The notes under the pieces are model-generated. The model saw nothing but the letters and a program-made list of their open reading frames with translations. It did not search any database and had not been told where the DNA came from. Shown here one piece after another: positions 7,726 through 15,912 of a stretch of DNA of 64,000 bases. The position numbers were made by a program, and so were the translations under genes. This stretch comes from Sphingopyxis sp. H073 (GTDB lineage Bacteria; Pseudomonadota; Alphaproteobacteria; Sphingomonadales; Sphingomonadaceae): contig NZ_LNSG01000001.1 in the NCBI RefSeq assembly GCF_001468395.1, positions 124,001-188,000 on the forward strand, written 5' to 3'. Within the stretch, counting starts at the first letter, position 1. Every line of letters starts with the position of its first letter.

Positions 7726-9249
7726 TCACGCCTTCTCGAGCAGCCCCTCGTCGGCGATCCGCTTCTGCCACAGCTTCGGGGCGTTGACGTGGACGTTCTG
7801 GCCTTCGCTGTCGACCGCGACGGTGACCGGGAAGTCCTTGACCTCGAACTCGTAGATCGCCTCCATGCCGAGATCGGCGAAGCCGACGACCTTGCTGCCC
7901 TTGATCGCGCGCGCGACCAGGTAGGCCGCGCCGCCGACCGCCATCAGATAGGCGCTCTTGTGCTTGGCGATCGCCTGCGTCGCTGCGGGGCCGCGTTCGG
8001 CCTTGCCGACGCAGGCGAGCAGGCCCTGCTCCAGCATCATGTCCATGAACTTGTCCATGCGCGTCGCGGTCGTGGGGCCGGCGGGGCCAACGATTTCCTC
8101 GCCGACGGGGTCGACCGGGCCGACATAATAGATGACGCGGCCCTTGAACTCGACGGGGAGCTGTTCGCCCTTGGCGAGCATGTCGGCGATGCGCTTGTGC
8201 GCGGCGTCGCGGCCCGTGAGCATTTTGCCATTGAGCAGCAGGCGGTCGCCCTGTTTCCAGCTCGCGACCACCTCGGGGGTCAGGGTGTCGAGATCGACGC
8301 TGATCGCCGCCTTGTCGGGCGCCCAGTCGATCTGCGGATAATCGGCGAGCACCGGCGGTTCGAGGAAGGCGGGGCCGCTGCCGTCTAGCGTGACATGCGC
8401 GTGGCGCGTCGCGGCGCAGTTCGGGATCATCGCGACGGGCTTCGACGCGGCGTGGGTCGGCCAGTCGGCGATCTTGACGTCGAGCACGGTCGCGAGGCCG
8501 CCGAGCCCCTGCGCGCCGATGCCGAGCGCATTGACCTTTTCATAGAGTTCGATGCGCAGTTCCTCGGTCGGATTGCTCGGGCCGCGCGCGAGCAGCTCGG
8601 TCATGTCGATCGGGTCCATCAGCGACTGCTTGGCGAGCAGCATCGCCTTTTCCGCCGTGCCGCCGATGCCGATGCCGAGCATGCCCGGCGGGCACCAGCC
8701 GGCGCCCATCTGCGGCACCATTTCGAGTACCCAGTCGACGATCGAATCCGACGGGTTCATCATCTTGAACTTCGACTTGTTCTCGCTGCCGCCGCCCTTC
8801 GCGGCGACGTCGATCACCACCTTGTTGCCCGGGACCATCTCGACGTTAAGGACCGAGGGTGTGTTGTCCCTGGTGTTCACGCGGCTGAACGCCGGGTCGG
8901 CGAGGATCGAGGCGCGGAGCTTGTTGTCGGGGTGGAGATAGGCCTTGCGGACGCCCTCGTCGACGACCTGCTGCAGGCTGCGGGGGCTGTCGAGGCGGCA
9001 GTCCATGCCCCATTTGATGAAGACGGTGACGATGCCTGTGTCCTGGCAGATCGGGCGATGCCCCTCGGCGCACATCCGGCTGTTCGACAATATCTGCGCC
9101 ATCGCGTCCTTGGCGGCGGGCGACACCTCACGCTCATAGGCCGCGGCGAGCGCGCGGATATAGTCCATCGGATGGAAATAGCTGATGTACTGGAGCGCGT
9201 CGGCGATCGTCTCGATCAGATCGTCCTCGCGGATGACGACGGTGTTCAT
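7726..9249 (-). CDS. fum: Fumarate hydratase, class I (iron-sulfur)
   Basis: A 507-aa class I fumarase, converting fumarate and malate in the TCA cycle with an oxygen-sensitive [4Fe-4S] cluster. Candidate cluster cysteines are C68 in RPICQDTG, C186 in GWCPPGMLG and C278 in PNCAATRHAH. The N-terminal part corresponds to the alpha domain and the C-terminal part (GKMLTGRDAAHKR, YYVGPVDPVG, GPTTATRMDKFMD) to the beta domain, both fused as in FumA/FumB. Length matches the family. A class II fumC is not in this window. Confidence 0.95.
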   Translation of the reverse strand: MNTVVIREDDLIETIADALQYISYFHPMDYIRALAAAYEREVSPAAKDAMAQILSNSRMCAEGHRPICQDTGIVTVFIKWGMDCRLDSPRSLQQVVDEGVRKAYLHPDNKLRASILADPAFSRVNTRDNTPSVLNVEMVPGNKVVIDVAAKGGGSENKSKFKMMNPSDSIVDWVLEMVPQMGAGWCPPGMLGIGIGGTAEKAMLLAKQSLMDPIDMTELLARGPSNPTEELRIELYEKVNALGIGAQGLGGLATVLDVKIADWPTHAASKPVAMIPNCAATRHAHVTLDGSGPAFLEPPVLADYPQIDWAPDKAAISVDLDTLTPEVVASWKQGDRLLLNGKMLTGRDAAHKRIADMLAKGEQLPVEFKGRVIYYVGPVDPVGEEIVGPAGPTTATRMDKFMDMMLEQGLLACVGKAERGPAATQAIAKHKSAYLMAVGGAAYLVARAIKGSKVVGFADLGMEAIYEFEVKDFPVTVAVDSEGQNVHVNAPKLWQKRIADEGLLEKA

Positions 9250-9319
9250 GGGTGCAGCCCCTTTCCTGTTTCAGGATTCGCCGTCTCCCTAGACCCGCGC
9301 ACGCGGGGTGGGAAGGGGC

Positions 9320-10126
9320 TTAGGCGCCGCGGCGGCCGAAGAGCTTGCGTGCTGCCGGTGCCGCGTCGGGTTCGGCGCGGCGCGTGGCGGGTGCCGGCAT
9401 TTCGGATTCCACAAGCGGGCGCTTGCGCACCGCCGCGCGCCAGCTTGCCATCATCGCAAGGCCGAGCAGCACGATCCAGCCGCCGCCGGTCGATGCGAGC
9501 AGGGTCCAGCCGTAGCGCGCGGGCACAGCGATCGCCATCAGCACGGGCACGCAGGCGACGATGACGAGCGTCCCGGCCAGCTCGTGCCAGCGGCCGATCC
9601 GCGCGATGCCGAGGCCAATCGCGACATTGGTGAGCGCCAGCAAGGCGAATTTCGCCGCTACCGGATAGGGCAGGCTCGCCATCGCAGGCGAATAGTCACC
9701 GACGGTGAAGGCGGCCTGGATATCGAAGAGCAGCCAATTCTCCCATACGTCGCAGAGCCCCGCGAGGATCGGCAGCGTTGCTGCGGCCTTCAACGCGCGC
9801 AGTCCCAATTCGTGCGAGAGCGCGATGAGCCCCGATGCGAGGAAACCCGTGTAGAGCAGCATGTAGATATGATCCTGCTCGTTCCCCGTCCGCATCGCGG
9901 CGAGGCGGCCGACCTGCCGCGGATCGCTGTCGGGACCGAAGATCGCGATCAGGTCGTGTTGGCCGCCCGCGAATTCGAACGCGAGGATGGGCGCGCCATA
10001 GCCGGGATCGACCGCATGGGCGTCTGGCGGAAAAACCTGCCCCAGGTGGAGGCCGAAGAGCAAGACAGCGATGCCAAGCAGCAGCGCCCCGTACCACCAG
10101 CGCGCCGCCGGCAGGTCGTAATTCAA
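9320..10126 (-). CDS. Hypothetical polytopic membrane protein downstream of zur
   Basis: A 268-aa protein with about seven hydrophobic segments (roughly 11-30, 92-107, 113-127, 152-172, 182-200, 207-220) and a basic, disordered C-terminus (KLFGRRGA). No family recognised. One base separates its start from the zur stop, so it is probably the last gene of a merC-zur-membrane protein operon. A role in metal handling is inferred from context only. Confidence 0.65.
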   Translation of the reverse strand: MNYDLPAARWWYGALLLGIAVLLFGLHLGQVFPPDAHAVDPGYGAPILAFEFAGGQHDLIAIFGPDSDPRQVGRLAAMRTGNEQDHIYMLLYTGFLASGLIALSHELGLRALKAAATLPILAGLCDVWENWLLFDIQAAFTVGDYSPAMASLPYPVAAKFALLALTNVAIGLGIARIGRWHELAGTLVIVACVPVLMAIAVPARYGWTLLASTGGGWIVLLGLAMMASWRAAVRKRPLVESEMPAPATRRAEPDAAPAARKLFGRRGA

Positions 10127-10127
10127 C

Positions 10128-10592
10128 CTATTGGCACTCGGCGCATTTGCCGCGCACCTCGATCACCGGGCGTTCGGCGGCGAAGCCCGTCGCCTCGGCG
10201 GCGGCGCGGACGCCGTCCGAGAGCTTGTCGTTGTCGACATGGACCGCGGTCCCGCAGGTGTCGCAGATCAGGAAAATGCAGTCGTGCAGGCAGCCCGGAT
10301 GGCTGTTCGCGACGAAGGCGTTGGCGCTTTCGACCCGGCGGACGAGGTTGTTCGCCACGAACAGGTCGAGAATGCGATAGACGCTGTTCGGCGCAACGCG
10401 CTTGCCACGCTTTTGCGAGACGATGTCGGCGATTTCATAGGCGCTCGCGGGCTTGCCGATTTCGGCGACCGCATCGAAAATCTGCGCGCGCATGTCGGTC
10501 CAGGCTTCGCCGCCCTTTTCGAGCGCATCCTGTGCCGCTCTGGCGAGCGAGGCGCCGGTCGCCTCGACGTGCGGATGTTCATGCTTGCCCAT
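10128..10592 (-). CDS. zur: Fur-family transcriptional repressor, probably Zur
   Basis: A 154-aa Fur-family regulator. ATG 10592 follows GGAAGAGCC. The N-terminal winged helix covers about 30-95 (PASAYEIADIV, RVAPNSVYRILDLF, NLVRRVES). The C-terminal metal and dimer domain has H98, C101, H103 and C105 (SHPGCLHDC), then C110-x2-C113 and C150-x2-C153, the structural zinc site of Zur-type proteins. The HDC arrangement and neighbouring MerC-domain gene favour Zur over Fur. Zur represses zinc-uptake genes when zinc is bound. A matching palindrome sits upstream of the merC-like gene (11175-11195), so autoregulation is likely. Confidence 0.85.
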   Translation of the reverse strand: MGKHEHPHVEATGASLARAAQDALEKGGEAWTDMRAQIFDAVAEIGKPASAYEIADIVSQKRGKRVAPNSVYRILDLFVANNLVRRVESANAFVANSHPGCLHDCIFLICDTCGTAVHVDNDKLSDGVRAAAEATGFAAERPVIEVRGKCAECQ

Positions 10593-10686
10593 TGGCTCTT
10601 CCTTGCGCGGCCATCGTGCCGCTTTGCCCCCGTTCAGGACAATGTATGTCGTTTGGAGGTTCCCCGCAAGCTGCGGGGACTGCGTA

Positions 10687-11121
10687 TCAGCGCGTTGCGC
10701 GCCTGTTAAGGTCGTGGCCGAGCGCAACGACCGCGACGCCGATCATCGTCGCCAGCACCTCGCTGCCGTCGTGCGGCCGCGACAGCGCCCCCGCCATCAT
10801 GCCGAGCCCGAAGCAGCCGACCGCGAAGGGCATCATATAGCCGTGGCTTAGCACCCCCGAGACGAGCGTGATCAGCGCGAAGCCGATCGCGACGATCAGG
10901 CCGATTTCGTGGAACAGATGGCTTTCGAGAAAGACACCGCCGACCGATGCGATCGACGCGAAAAAGATCGTCGTTGCAAGGCAGTGGACGAGGCAGAGCC
11001 CCGACAGGCCCATGGCGAGCTGGTCGCCGGTCAGCGAGGTCAGCGGGCGCGAATCACGCGCAGCCCGCACCAGCGCGCCGAGGCGCGGCCATGCATGGCT
11101 GTGATTGGCGACTTGGGTCAC
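10687..11121 (-). CDS. MerC-domain membrane protein
   Basis: A 144-aa integral membrane protein. I chose GTG at 11121 (VTQVANHSHAW) because GGAGA stands about seven bases upstream; an upstream TTG at 11172 lacks a ribosome site and abuts the operator. The N-terminal membrane segment holds the paired cysteines of the MerC family in LSGLCLVHCLATT, followed by three more hydrophobic segments and a polar tail. MerC proteins import mercuric ion in mer operons, but this chromosomal copy next to zur, behind a candidate Zur box, more probably handles zinc or another divalent metal. It is 94 bases upstream of zur on the same strand. Confidence 0.75.
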   Translation of the reverse strand: MTQVANHSHAWPRLGALVRAARDSRPLTSLTGDQLAMGLSGLCLVHCLATTIFFASIASVGGVFLESHLFHEIGLIVAIGFALITLVSGVLSHGYMMPFAVGCFGLGMMAGALSRPHDGSEVLATMIGVAVVALGHDLNRRATR

Positions 11122-11174
11122 CCGATTCTCCGGTTGGCGCAATTGCAGGCTGGATATGGCATAACATGACAAAG

Positions 11175-11195
11175 GTTACAATATCTCATTGTAAC
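11175..11195 (-). promoter_or_regulatory. Candidate Zur operator
   Basis: Perfect inverted repeat GTTACAAT-N5-ATTGTAAC, embedded in AAAG...ATTTC. It resembles the AT-rich alphaproteobacterial Zur signal (GTTATA-type arms) and lies 54 bases upstream of the GTG start of the merC-zur operon. It stands out in this GC-rich sequence. Confidence 0.65.
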
Positions 11196-11214
11196 ATTTC
11201 TGACCGCTCACTTC

Positions 11215-11590
11215 CCGTCACCCCCGCGAACGCGGGGGTCCAGCTAGATCATGCGTTGAGGGTATCGAACAGGTCGAGCCAATCGGGATTGTCCTGCTCG
11301 ATCAGGCGGAATTTCCAATCGCGATTCCATTTCTTCAGCGCCTTTTCGCGGGCGATGGCATCACGGATGTCCTCGTGTCGCTCCATGTAGACGAGCTGCT
11401 TCAGGCCATATTTCCGGCAAAACTCAGCGCCTTTGTCATCGCGATGTTGGACGATGCGATGCGGGAGATAGGCCGTGACGCCGATATAGGTCGTGCCGCG
11501 GTAACGATTGGCCATGATGTAGACATATCCGCCCTTGGCCATGGTCTATCCCATCCAGAAGCTGGACCCCCGCCTTCGCGGGGGTGACGG
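11215..11590. mobile_element. GIY-YIG gene unit bounded by 31-bp inverted repeats
   Basis: Left end 11215-11245 and right end 11560-11590 are inverted copies with a single mismatch (CCGTCACCCCCGCGAA... against its reverse complement). Each end is itself a hairpin: CCCCCGC-GAAC-GCGGGGG on the left and CCCCCGC-CTTC-GCGGGGG on the right. The only gene between them is the GIY-YIG protein. No target duplication is obvious. The unit looks like a small self-contained mobile or domesticated palindrome/nuclease pair. The mobile assignment is inference. Confidence 0.5.
11249..11542 (-). CDS. GIY-YIG family endonuclease-like protein
   Basis: A 97-aa single-domain protein. GYVYIM (5-10) and TYIGVT (18-23) form the GIY-YIG core, followed by R29 in LPHRIVQH, and KYGLKQLVYMERHEDIRDAIAREKALKKW carries the family helix with the conserved glutamate. 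This is the small UPF0213/UvrC-N-like class common in alphaproteobacteria. The catalytic residues appear intact, so nuclease activity is plausible. It fills almost the whole space between two inverted palindromic repeats. Confidence 0.85.
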   Translation of the reverse strand: MAKGGYVYIMANRYRGTTYIGVTAYLPHRIVQHRDDKGAEFCRKYGLKQLVYMERHEDIRDAIAREKALKKWNRDWKFRLIEQDNPDWLDLFDTLNA

Positions 11591-11607
11591 CAAGAGTGGG
11601 CGGGAGT

Positions 11608-13296
11608 TCAGGTGCCGGCCTCCGCCCGCAGCGCCTTCCGGTCGAGCTTGCCGATCATCGTCTTGGGCAGGCTGTCGCGCACCTCGACCGCCGTCACCCG
11701 TTCATGCTTGCCGAGTTGGGGATTGAGCCAGGCGGCAAGCGCTTCGCCCGAAACCTCGAAACCTTCCTCCAGCGTCACGAACGCCTTGGGCGCTTCGCCG
11801 CGATAGGCGTCGGGCACGCCGAGAACGATGGCTTCCTTGACCGCAGGATGCTCGTAGAGATGCGCCTCGATCACGCTCGGATAGACCTTGAACCCGCCGA
11901 CGGCGATCATGTCCTTCAGCCGGTCGACGATGCGAATATAGCCGTCGGCATCGATTGTCGCGACGTCGCCGGTGCGCAGCCAGCCGTCGGGGGTGAAGCT
12001 GTCGAGATCGGCGTCGGGCCGGTTCCAGTAACCCTGCATGATCTGCGGGCCCTTCACCGCGAGTTCGCCGGGCTCGCCCGCGGGCGCGTCCTTCGACGGG
12101 TCTTCCTTGTCGAGCAGGCGGATGTGCGTCGCGGGGATCGGCTGCCCGATCGTACCGGGCTTGACCGGGCCGTCATAGGGGTTGGTCGCGACGACGCCCG
12201 AGCTTTCGGTGAGGCCATAGCCCTCGACGAGCGAGGCGCCGGTCGCGGCGATGAATTTCTCGCGCAGCTCGGCGGGCATCGGCGCCCCGCCCGAGATGCA
12301 GACACGCAGCGAGGAAAAGTCGGTTTTGGCGAGATCGGGATGGTCGAGCAGCGCCTGGTACATCGTCGGCACGCCCGGCAGCGCGGTCGCCTTGGTCCGG
12401 GTGATCGCCTCGAGCGCGCCCTTGGCGTCGAAACGCGGCAGCATCGTGATCATTCCGCCGTTGAGGACGGTGCGGTTGAGCACGCAGGTGTTGGCGAAGA
12501 CGTGGAAGAAGGGAAGGACGCCGAGAATGCGGTCGCCGGCGTCATGGTCGGGGTCGATGCCGTTCACCTGCCGCGCGTTGGCGGTCAGGTTCTGGTGGGT
12601 GAGTTTCGCGCCTTTCGGCGTGCCGGTGGTGCCGCCGGTATATTGGATCAGCGCGACGTCGCGTTCGGGGTCGATCGCGACCGGGTCGGACTTGCCGTCA
12701 TTGTCGGTGAGCGCCGAGAAGCGGATGACGCGCGGGTCGGTGGGCAGCGGCGCGACCTCCCTGCGCTTGAAAAGGCGATAGAGAACCGATTTTGCGTGCG
12801 GGAGCCCGCCGGCGATCGAGCCGACGACGAGCCGCTTGAGGCTCGATCCGTCGAGCACTTCGAGCGCGGTCGGCAGCAGCGCCGCGGCGCTGATCGTGAA
12901 CAAGGTGTCGGTGCCCGAATCCTCGACCTGCGCTTCGAGTTCGTGCGCGGTGTAGAGCGGCGAGAAATTGACCACCGTCGCGCCCGCGACAAGCGCGCCA
13001 TAATAGGCGGCGACGTAATGCGGCACGTTGGGCAGGAACAGGCCGACGCGGCTGCCCTTGCCGATTCCGAGCTGTTGCAACCCGCGCGCGACCCGCGCGA
13101 CGCCGTTCGCGACTTCCGCGTACGAAAAATGCCGGCCCATGAAGTCGAGCATCGGCGCATCGCGCTTCGCCGCGACGCTCGCCGCGAGCATCGCGGGCAG
13201 CGAGAGCGGCTCGAACAACTGGTCCCACTTCGTCGGGTGGCGGTAATCGGTCGACCAGTCGTAGGGGGGCGTCATCGCGGAGGGAGACCCTTTCAT
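11608..13296 (-). CDS. Long-chain acyl-CoA synthetase (AMP-forming)
   Basis: A 562-aa ANL-superfamily ligase that activates fatty or aromatic acids to acyl-CoA. The ATP-binding P-loop YTGGTTGTPKG is at 219-229. Further motifs are GYGLTESSG (adenine pocket), GWLRTGDVATID, and DRLKDMIAVGGFKVYP at the hinge. Near the C-terminus, LPKTMIGKLDRKALR contains the catalytic lysine. Length fits FadD-type enzymes. Fatty-acid chain length is not predictable, but the whole-protein pattern is closest to long-chain ligases. No beta-oxidation gene is adjacent. Confidence 0.88.
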   Translation of the reverse strand: MKGSPSAMTPPYDWSTDYRHPTKWDQLFEPLSLPAMLAASVAAKRDAPMLDFMGRHFSYAEVANGVARVARGLQQLGIGKGSRVGLFLPNVPHYVAAYYGALVAGATVVNFSPLYTAHELEAQVEDSGTDTLFTISAAALLPTALEVLDGSSLKRLVVGSIAGGLPHAKSVLYRLFKRREVAPLPTDPRVIRFSALTDNDGKSDPVAIDPERDVALIQYTGGTTGTPKGAKLTHQNLTANARQVNGIDPDHDAGDRILGVLPFFHVFANTCVLNRTVLNGGMITMLPRFDAKGALEAITRTKATALPGVPTMYQALLDHPDLAKTDFSSLRVCISGGAPMPAELREKFIAATGASLVEGYGLTESSGVVATNPYDGPVKPGTIGQPIPATHIRLLDKEDPSKDAPAGEPGELAVKGPQIMQGYWNRPDADLDSFTPDGWLRTGDVATIDADGYIRIVDRLKDMIAVGGFKVYPSVIEAHLYEHPAVKEAIVLGVPDAYRGEAPKAFVTLEEGFEVSGEALAAWLNPQLGKHERVTAVEVRDSLPKTMIGKLDRKALRAEAGT

Positions 13297-13403
13297 CTGT
13301 GCTATTTACATCACTCTAGGCAGGCTTCGCTGCGTCCGCAATCTTGCGGCGCAGGGCGGCGGCGGCTAGTCAGGGGACCGTCCGGTCTGACAGGGGTTCG
13401 TCC

Positions 13404-13940
13404 ATGGTGTTGCAGCATATCGTGCGTCTCGGCGCGCCCATCGTCCTTATCGCCTGCATGGGTGCGCCGGCGGTCGCCAAGGACAAGGAAGCGCCGCCGC
13501 GCCCCGCGCAGATCAACGAACTTTATGCGTGCCGCGATATCGCCGACCCCACCGCGCGCCTCGCCTGCTTCGACCGCGAGGTCGGCGAGCTGTCGGCGGC
13601 CGACCAGGCGCGCGAAATCACCTTTGCCGACAAGGAAACGGTCAAGAAGACGCGGCGCGGCCTGTTCGGCTTTACCTTGCCGAGCCTCGGTCTGTTCGGC
13701 GGCGACGACGACGCGGACAAAATCGAGCGGGTCGAAACCACCATTGCGTCGGTTGCCGATGGCGCCGACGGCTATCGCATGGAAATGGCGGATGGATCGC
13801 TGTGGGTCCAGACCGACGGCAAGCGAATGCCGCTGCGCCCGCGCATCGGGCAGAAGGTCGAGATCAAGTCGGGCACGCTCGGCACCTTTTTCCTCAGCCT
13901 CGAGGGGCGGCCGTCGGTCAAGGTGCGCCGCGAGCGATAA
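13404..13940 (+). CDS. Hypothetical exported protein
   Basis: A 178-aa protein starting at ATG 13404 (MVLQHIVRLGAPIVLIACMG), with a signal peptide ending near AVA at about 22-24. The mature N-terminus contains LYACRDIADPTARLACFDRE, a two-cysteine motif common in small exported proteobacterial proteins and able to form a disulfide. The rest is beta-rich (IASVADGADGYRMEMADGSLWVQ). No enzymatic motif. It is followed 30 bases later by the pabB/pabC fusion; cotranscription is possible. Confidence 0.7.
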   Translation: MVLQHIVRLGAPIVLIACMGAPAVAKDKEAPPRPAQINELYACRDIADPTARLACFDREVGELSAADQAREITFADKETVKKTRRGLFGFTLPSLGLFGGDDDADKIERVETTIASVADGADGYRMEMADGSLWVQTDGKRMPLRPRIGQKVEIKSGTLGTFFLSLEGRPSVKVRRER

Positions 13941-13970
13941 GCGCATCGTGGAGGTTTGCCGACGACGGCG

Positions 13971-15785
13971 ATGATGCGACTGGCAACAGGTCCGGACGAG
14001 CAGGCCTTCGTCCTTCTCGACGATGCACGCGTGCATGGCGCCGTGCCGGCACGCCTATTCCGCGACCCGGCCCAGGTGCTGACAGCGGCGTCGGCAGACC
14101 AGATTCCCGCGCTGCTCGATCAGCTCGAAGCCGCGCCGCGCCGCGGGCTCCACGCCGCGGGCTACCTGGCCTATGAAGCCGGGAAGGGACTGGCGCCCGC
14201 GTGGCGCGGTGCGGCGGGCGATCCCGGCGACGATGCGCCGCTGGCATGGTTCGGACTGTTCCGGAGCGTCGAGCGGATCGCAGCCGATGCCGTGCCAGCT
14301 CTCTTTCCCGATCCCGACGCCGCGTGGGTCGGCCGAGTCGCACCGCGTATCGCGCGCGCGGCCTATGAGGCAGCGGTGGCGCGCGTGCTCGATTATATCC
14401 GCGCGGGCGACATCTATCAGGCAAACCTGACCTTCCGCGCCGACGTGCCGGTGCTCGGCGATCCGCTCGCGGTCTATGCGCGGCTGCGCCGGACCGCGCG
14501 CGCCGGCTATGGCGGTTTCATCTGGACCGGCACGCAGGCGATCGCGTCGCACTCGCCCGAGCTTTTCTTCGCGCTGCGCGGGCGCGAGGTGATGGCGCGG
14601 CCGATGAAGGGCACCGCGGCGCGGCTGGCCGATGGGGCGGCCGACGCGGCCGCGGCGCGCGAGCTGGCGGCCGATCCGAAGCAGCGCGCCGAAAATCTGA
14701 TGATTGTCGACCTCATCCGCAACGACCTGTCGCGCGTCGCGGTGCCGGGGACGGTCGCGGTGCCCGATCTGTTCCGCGTCGAAAGCTTTCCGACGATCCA
14801 CCAGCTTGTGTCGGACGTCACCGCGACGCTGCCCGAATGGGCGGGGGCGGTCGACGTCCTGCGCGCCGCCTTCCCCTGCGGATCGATCACCGGCGCGCCG
14901 AAGGTGCGCGCGATGGAAATCATCGACGAGCTGGAGAGCGATGCGCGCGGCCTCTACACGGGGTCGATCGGCTTCATCGAGGCAGGGGGTGACGCGGCGT
15001 TCAACGTTGCGATCCGCACGCTGATCTTTCCGTCGCAGAGCGGCTTGCGCGACGGCGCGGCTTGCGCCACGCTGGGGCTCGGCTCCGGGATCGTCGCCGA
15101 TAGCCAGCCGGCGGAGGAATGGCGCGAATGTCTGGCCAAGGGGGAATTTGTGGGCGCAGCGGGGGAAAGCTTCGACCTTCTCGAGACGATGTTTTTCGAC
15201 CCTGTCGAGGGCGTTCAGCGCCTTGAAGGGCATCTGGCCCGGATGAAGGCGAGCGCTGCGGCATTCGGTTTCGCGTTCGACCGCCATGGCGCGCGCAACA
15301 GCCTGCAATCGGCGACCTTCCGCCTTCGTACCGCGGCGCGAGTGCGGATGCGGCTTTCGTCGTCGGGCGCACTGGCGATCGAGGTGTCGCCGTTGCCACG
15401 CCTTGCCGAACTGCCCGTGCCCGTCGTCGCGCGGCCCGCGCCGATGGCGGCGGACGATTTCCGCCTGGCGCACAAGACCAGCCTGCGCGCGGCCTATGAC
15501 GCGGCGCGGATCGAGAGCGGTGCGGCGGAAGTCGTGTTCGTCGACGAACCGGGCTTCGTCACCGAGGGGAGCTGGAGCAATATCTTCGTCGAGCGCGACG
15601 GCGTGCTGCTGACCCCGCCGCTGTCGCTCGGGCTGCTGCCCGGGGTGCTGCGCGCCGAACTGATCGAAAAGGGCCGCGCCGCCGAATCGCACCTGCGGCT
15701 CGCCGATCTTGCCGAGGGATTCTATATCGGCAATTCGCTTCGCGGGCTGGTTCCGGCGCGGCTGGCCGAGCCTTCGCCCGCGTGA
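13971..15785 (+). CDS. pabB: Bifunctional aminodeoxychorismate synthase component I / 4-amino-4-deoxychorismate lyase
   Basis: A 604-aa fusion supplying two steps of p-aminobenzoate synthesis for folate. Residues about 1-390 are the chorismate-binding PabB domain: GDIYQANLTF, the diagnostic PMKGT with K213 (anthranilate synthases have Ala there), ENLMIVDLIRNDLSRV, and GSITGAPKVRAMEI. From about residue 402 (ESFDLLETMFF) a class IV aminotransferase-fold PabC domain follows, with the PLP-lysine candidate in LAHKTSLRAAYD and EGSWSNIF. Start is uncertain among ATG 13971, ATG 13974 and TTG 13956; GGAGG at 13950-13954 is not ideally spaced from any. The glutamine amidotransferase PabA is not in the window. 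Confidence 0.9.
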   Translation: MMRLATGPDEQAFVLLDDARVHGAVPARLFRDPAQVLTAASADQIPALLDQLEAAPRRGLHAAGYLAYEAGKGLAPAWRGAAGDPGDDAPLAWFGLFRSVERIAADAVPALFPDPDAAWVGRVAPRIARAAYEAAVARVLDYIRAGDIYQANLTFRADVPVLGDPLAVYARLRRTARAGYGGFIWTGTQAIASHSPELFFALRGREVMARPMKGTAARLADGAADAAAARELAADPKQRAENLMIVDLIRNDLSRVAVPGTVAVPDLFRVESFPTIHQLVSDVTATLPEWAGAVDVLRAAFPCGSITGAPKVRAMEIIDELESDARGLYTGSIGFIEAGGDAAFNVAIRTLIFPSQSGLRDGAACATLGLGSGIVADSQPAEEWRECLAKGEFVGAAGESFDLLETMFFDPVEGVQRLEGHLARMKASAAAFGFAFDRHGARNSLQSATFRLRTAARVRMRLSSSGALAIEVSPLPRLAELPVPVVARPAPMAADDFRLAHKTSLRAAYDAARIESGAAEVVFVDEPGFVTEGSWSNIFVERDGVLLTPPLSLGLLPGVLRAELIEKGRAAESHLRLADLAEGFYIGNSLRGLVPARLAEPSPA

Positions 15786-15912
15786 CGCGCGGTGCATAGG
15801 TAAATTATACCGCTGCGCGCTTGCGAATATGAGCCGGAGGCTTTAGGCGCGGCCGCGCGCAATTTCCTGTCAATTCGCAATCGATCCGCGCAAGCCACGG
15901 AAAGCCTGACCC

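Noticed and set aside
15795..15825. GGTAAATTATACC palindrome before the aminotransferase gene
   Set aside because: Short and AT-rich; could be a -10-like element by chance, with no second copy to support an operator.
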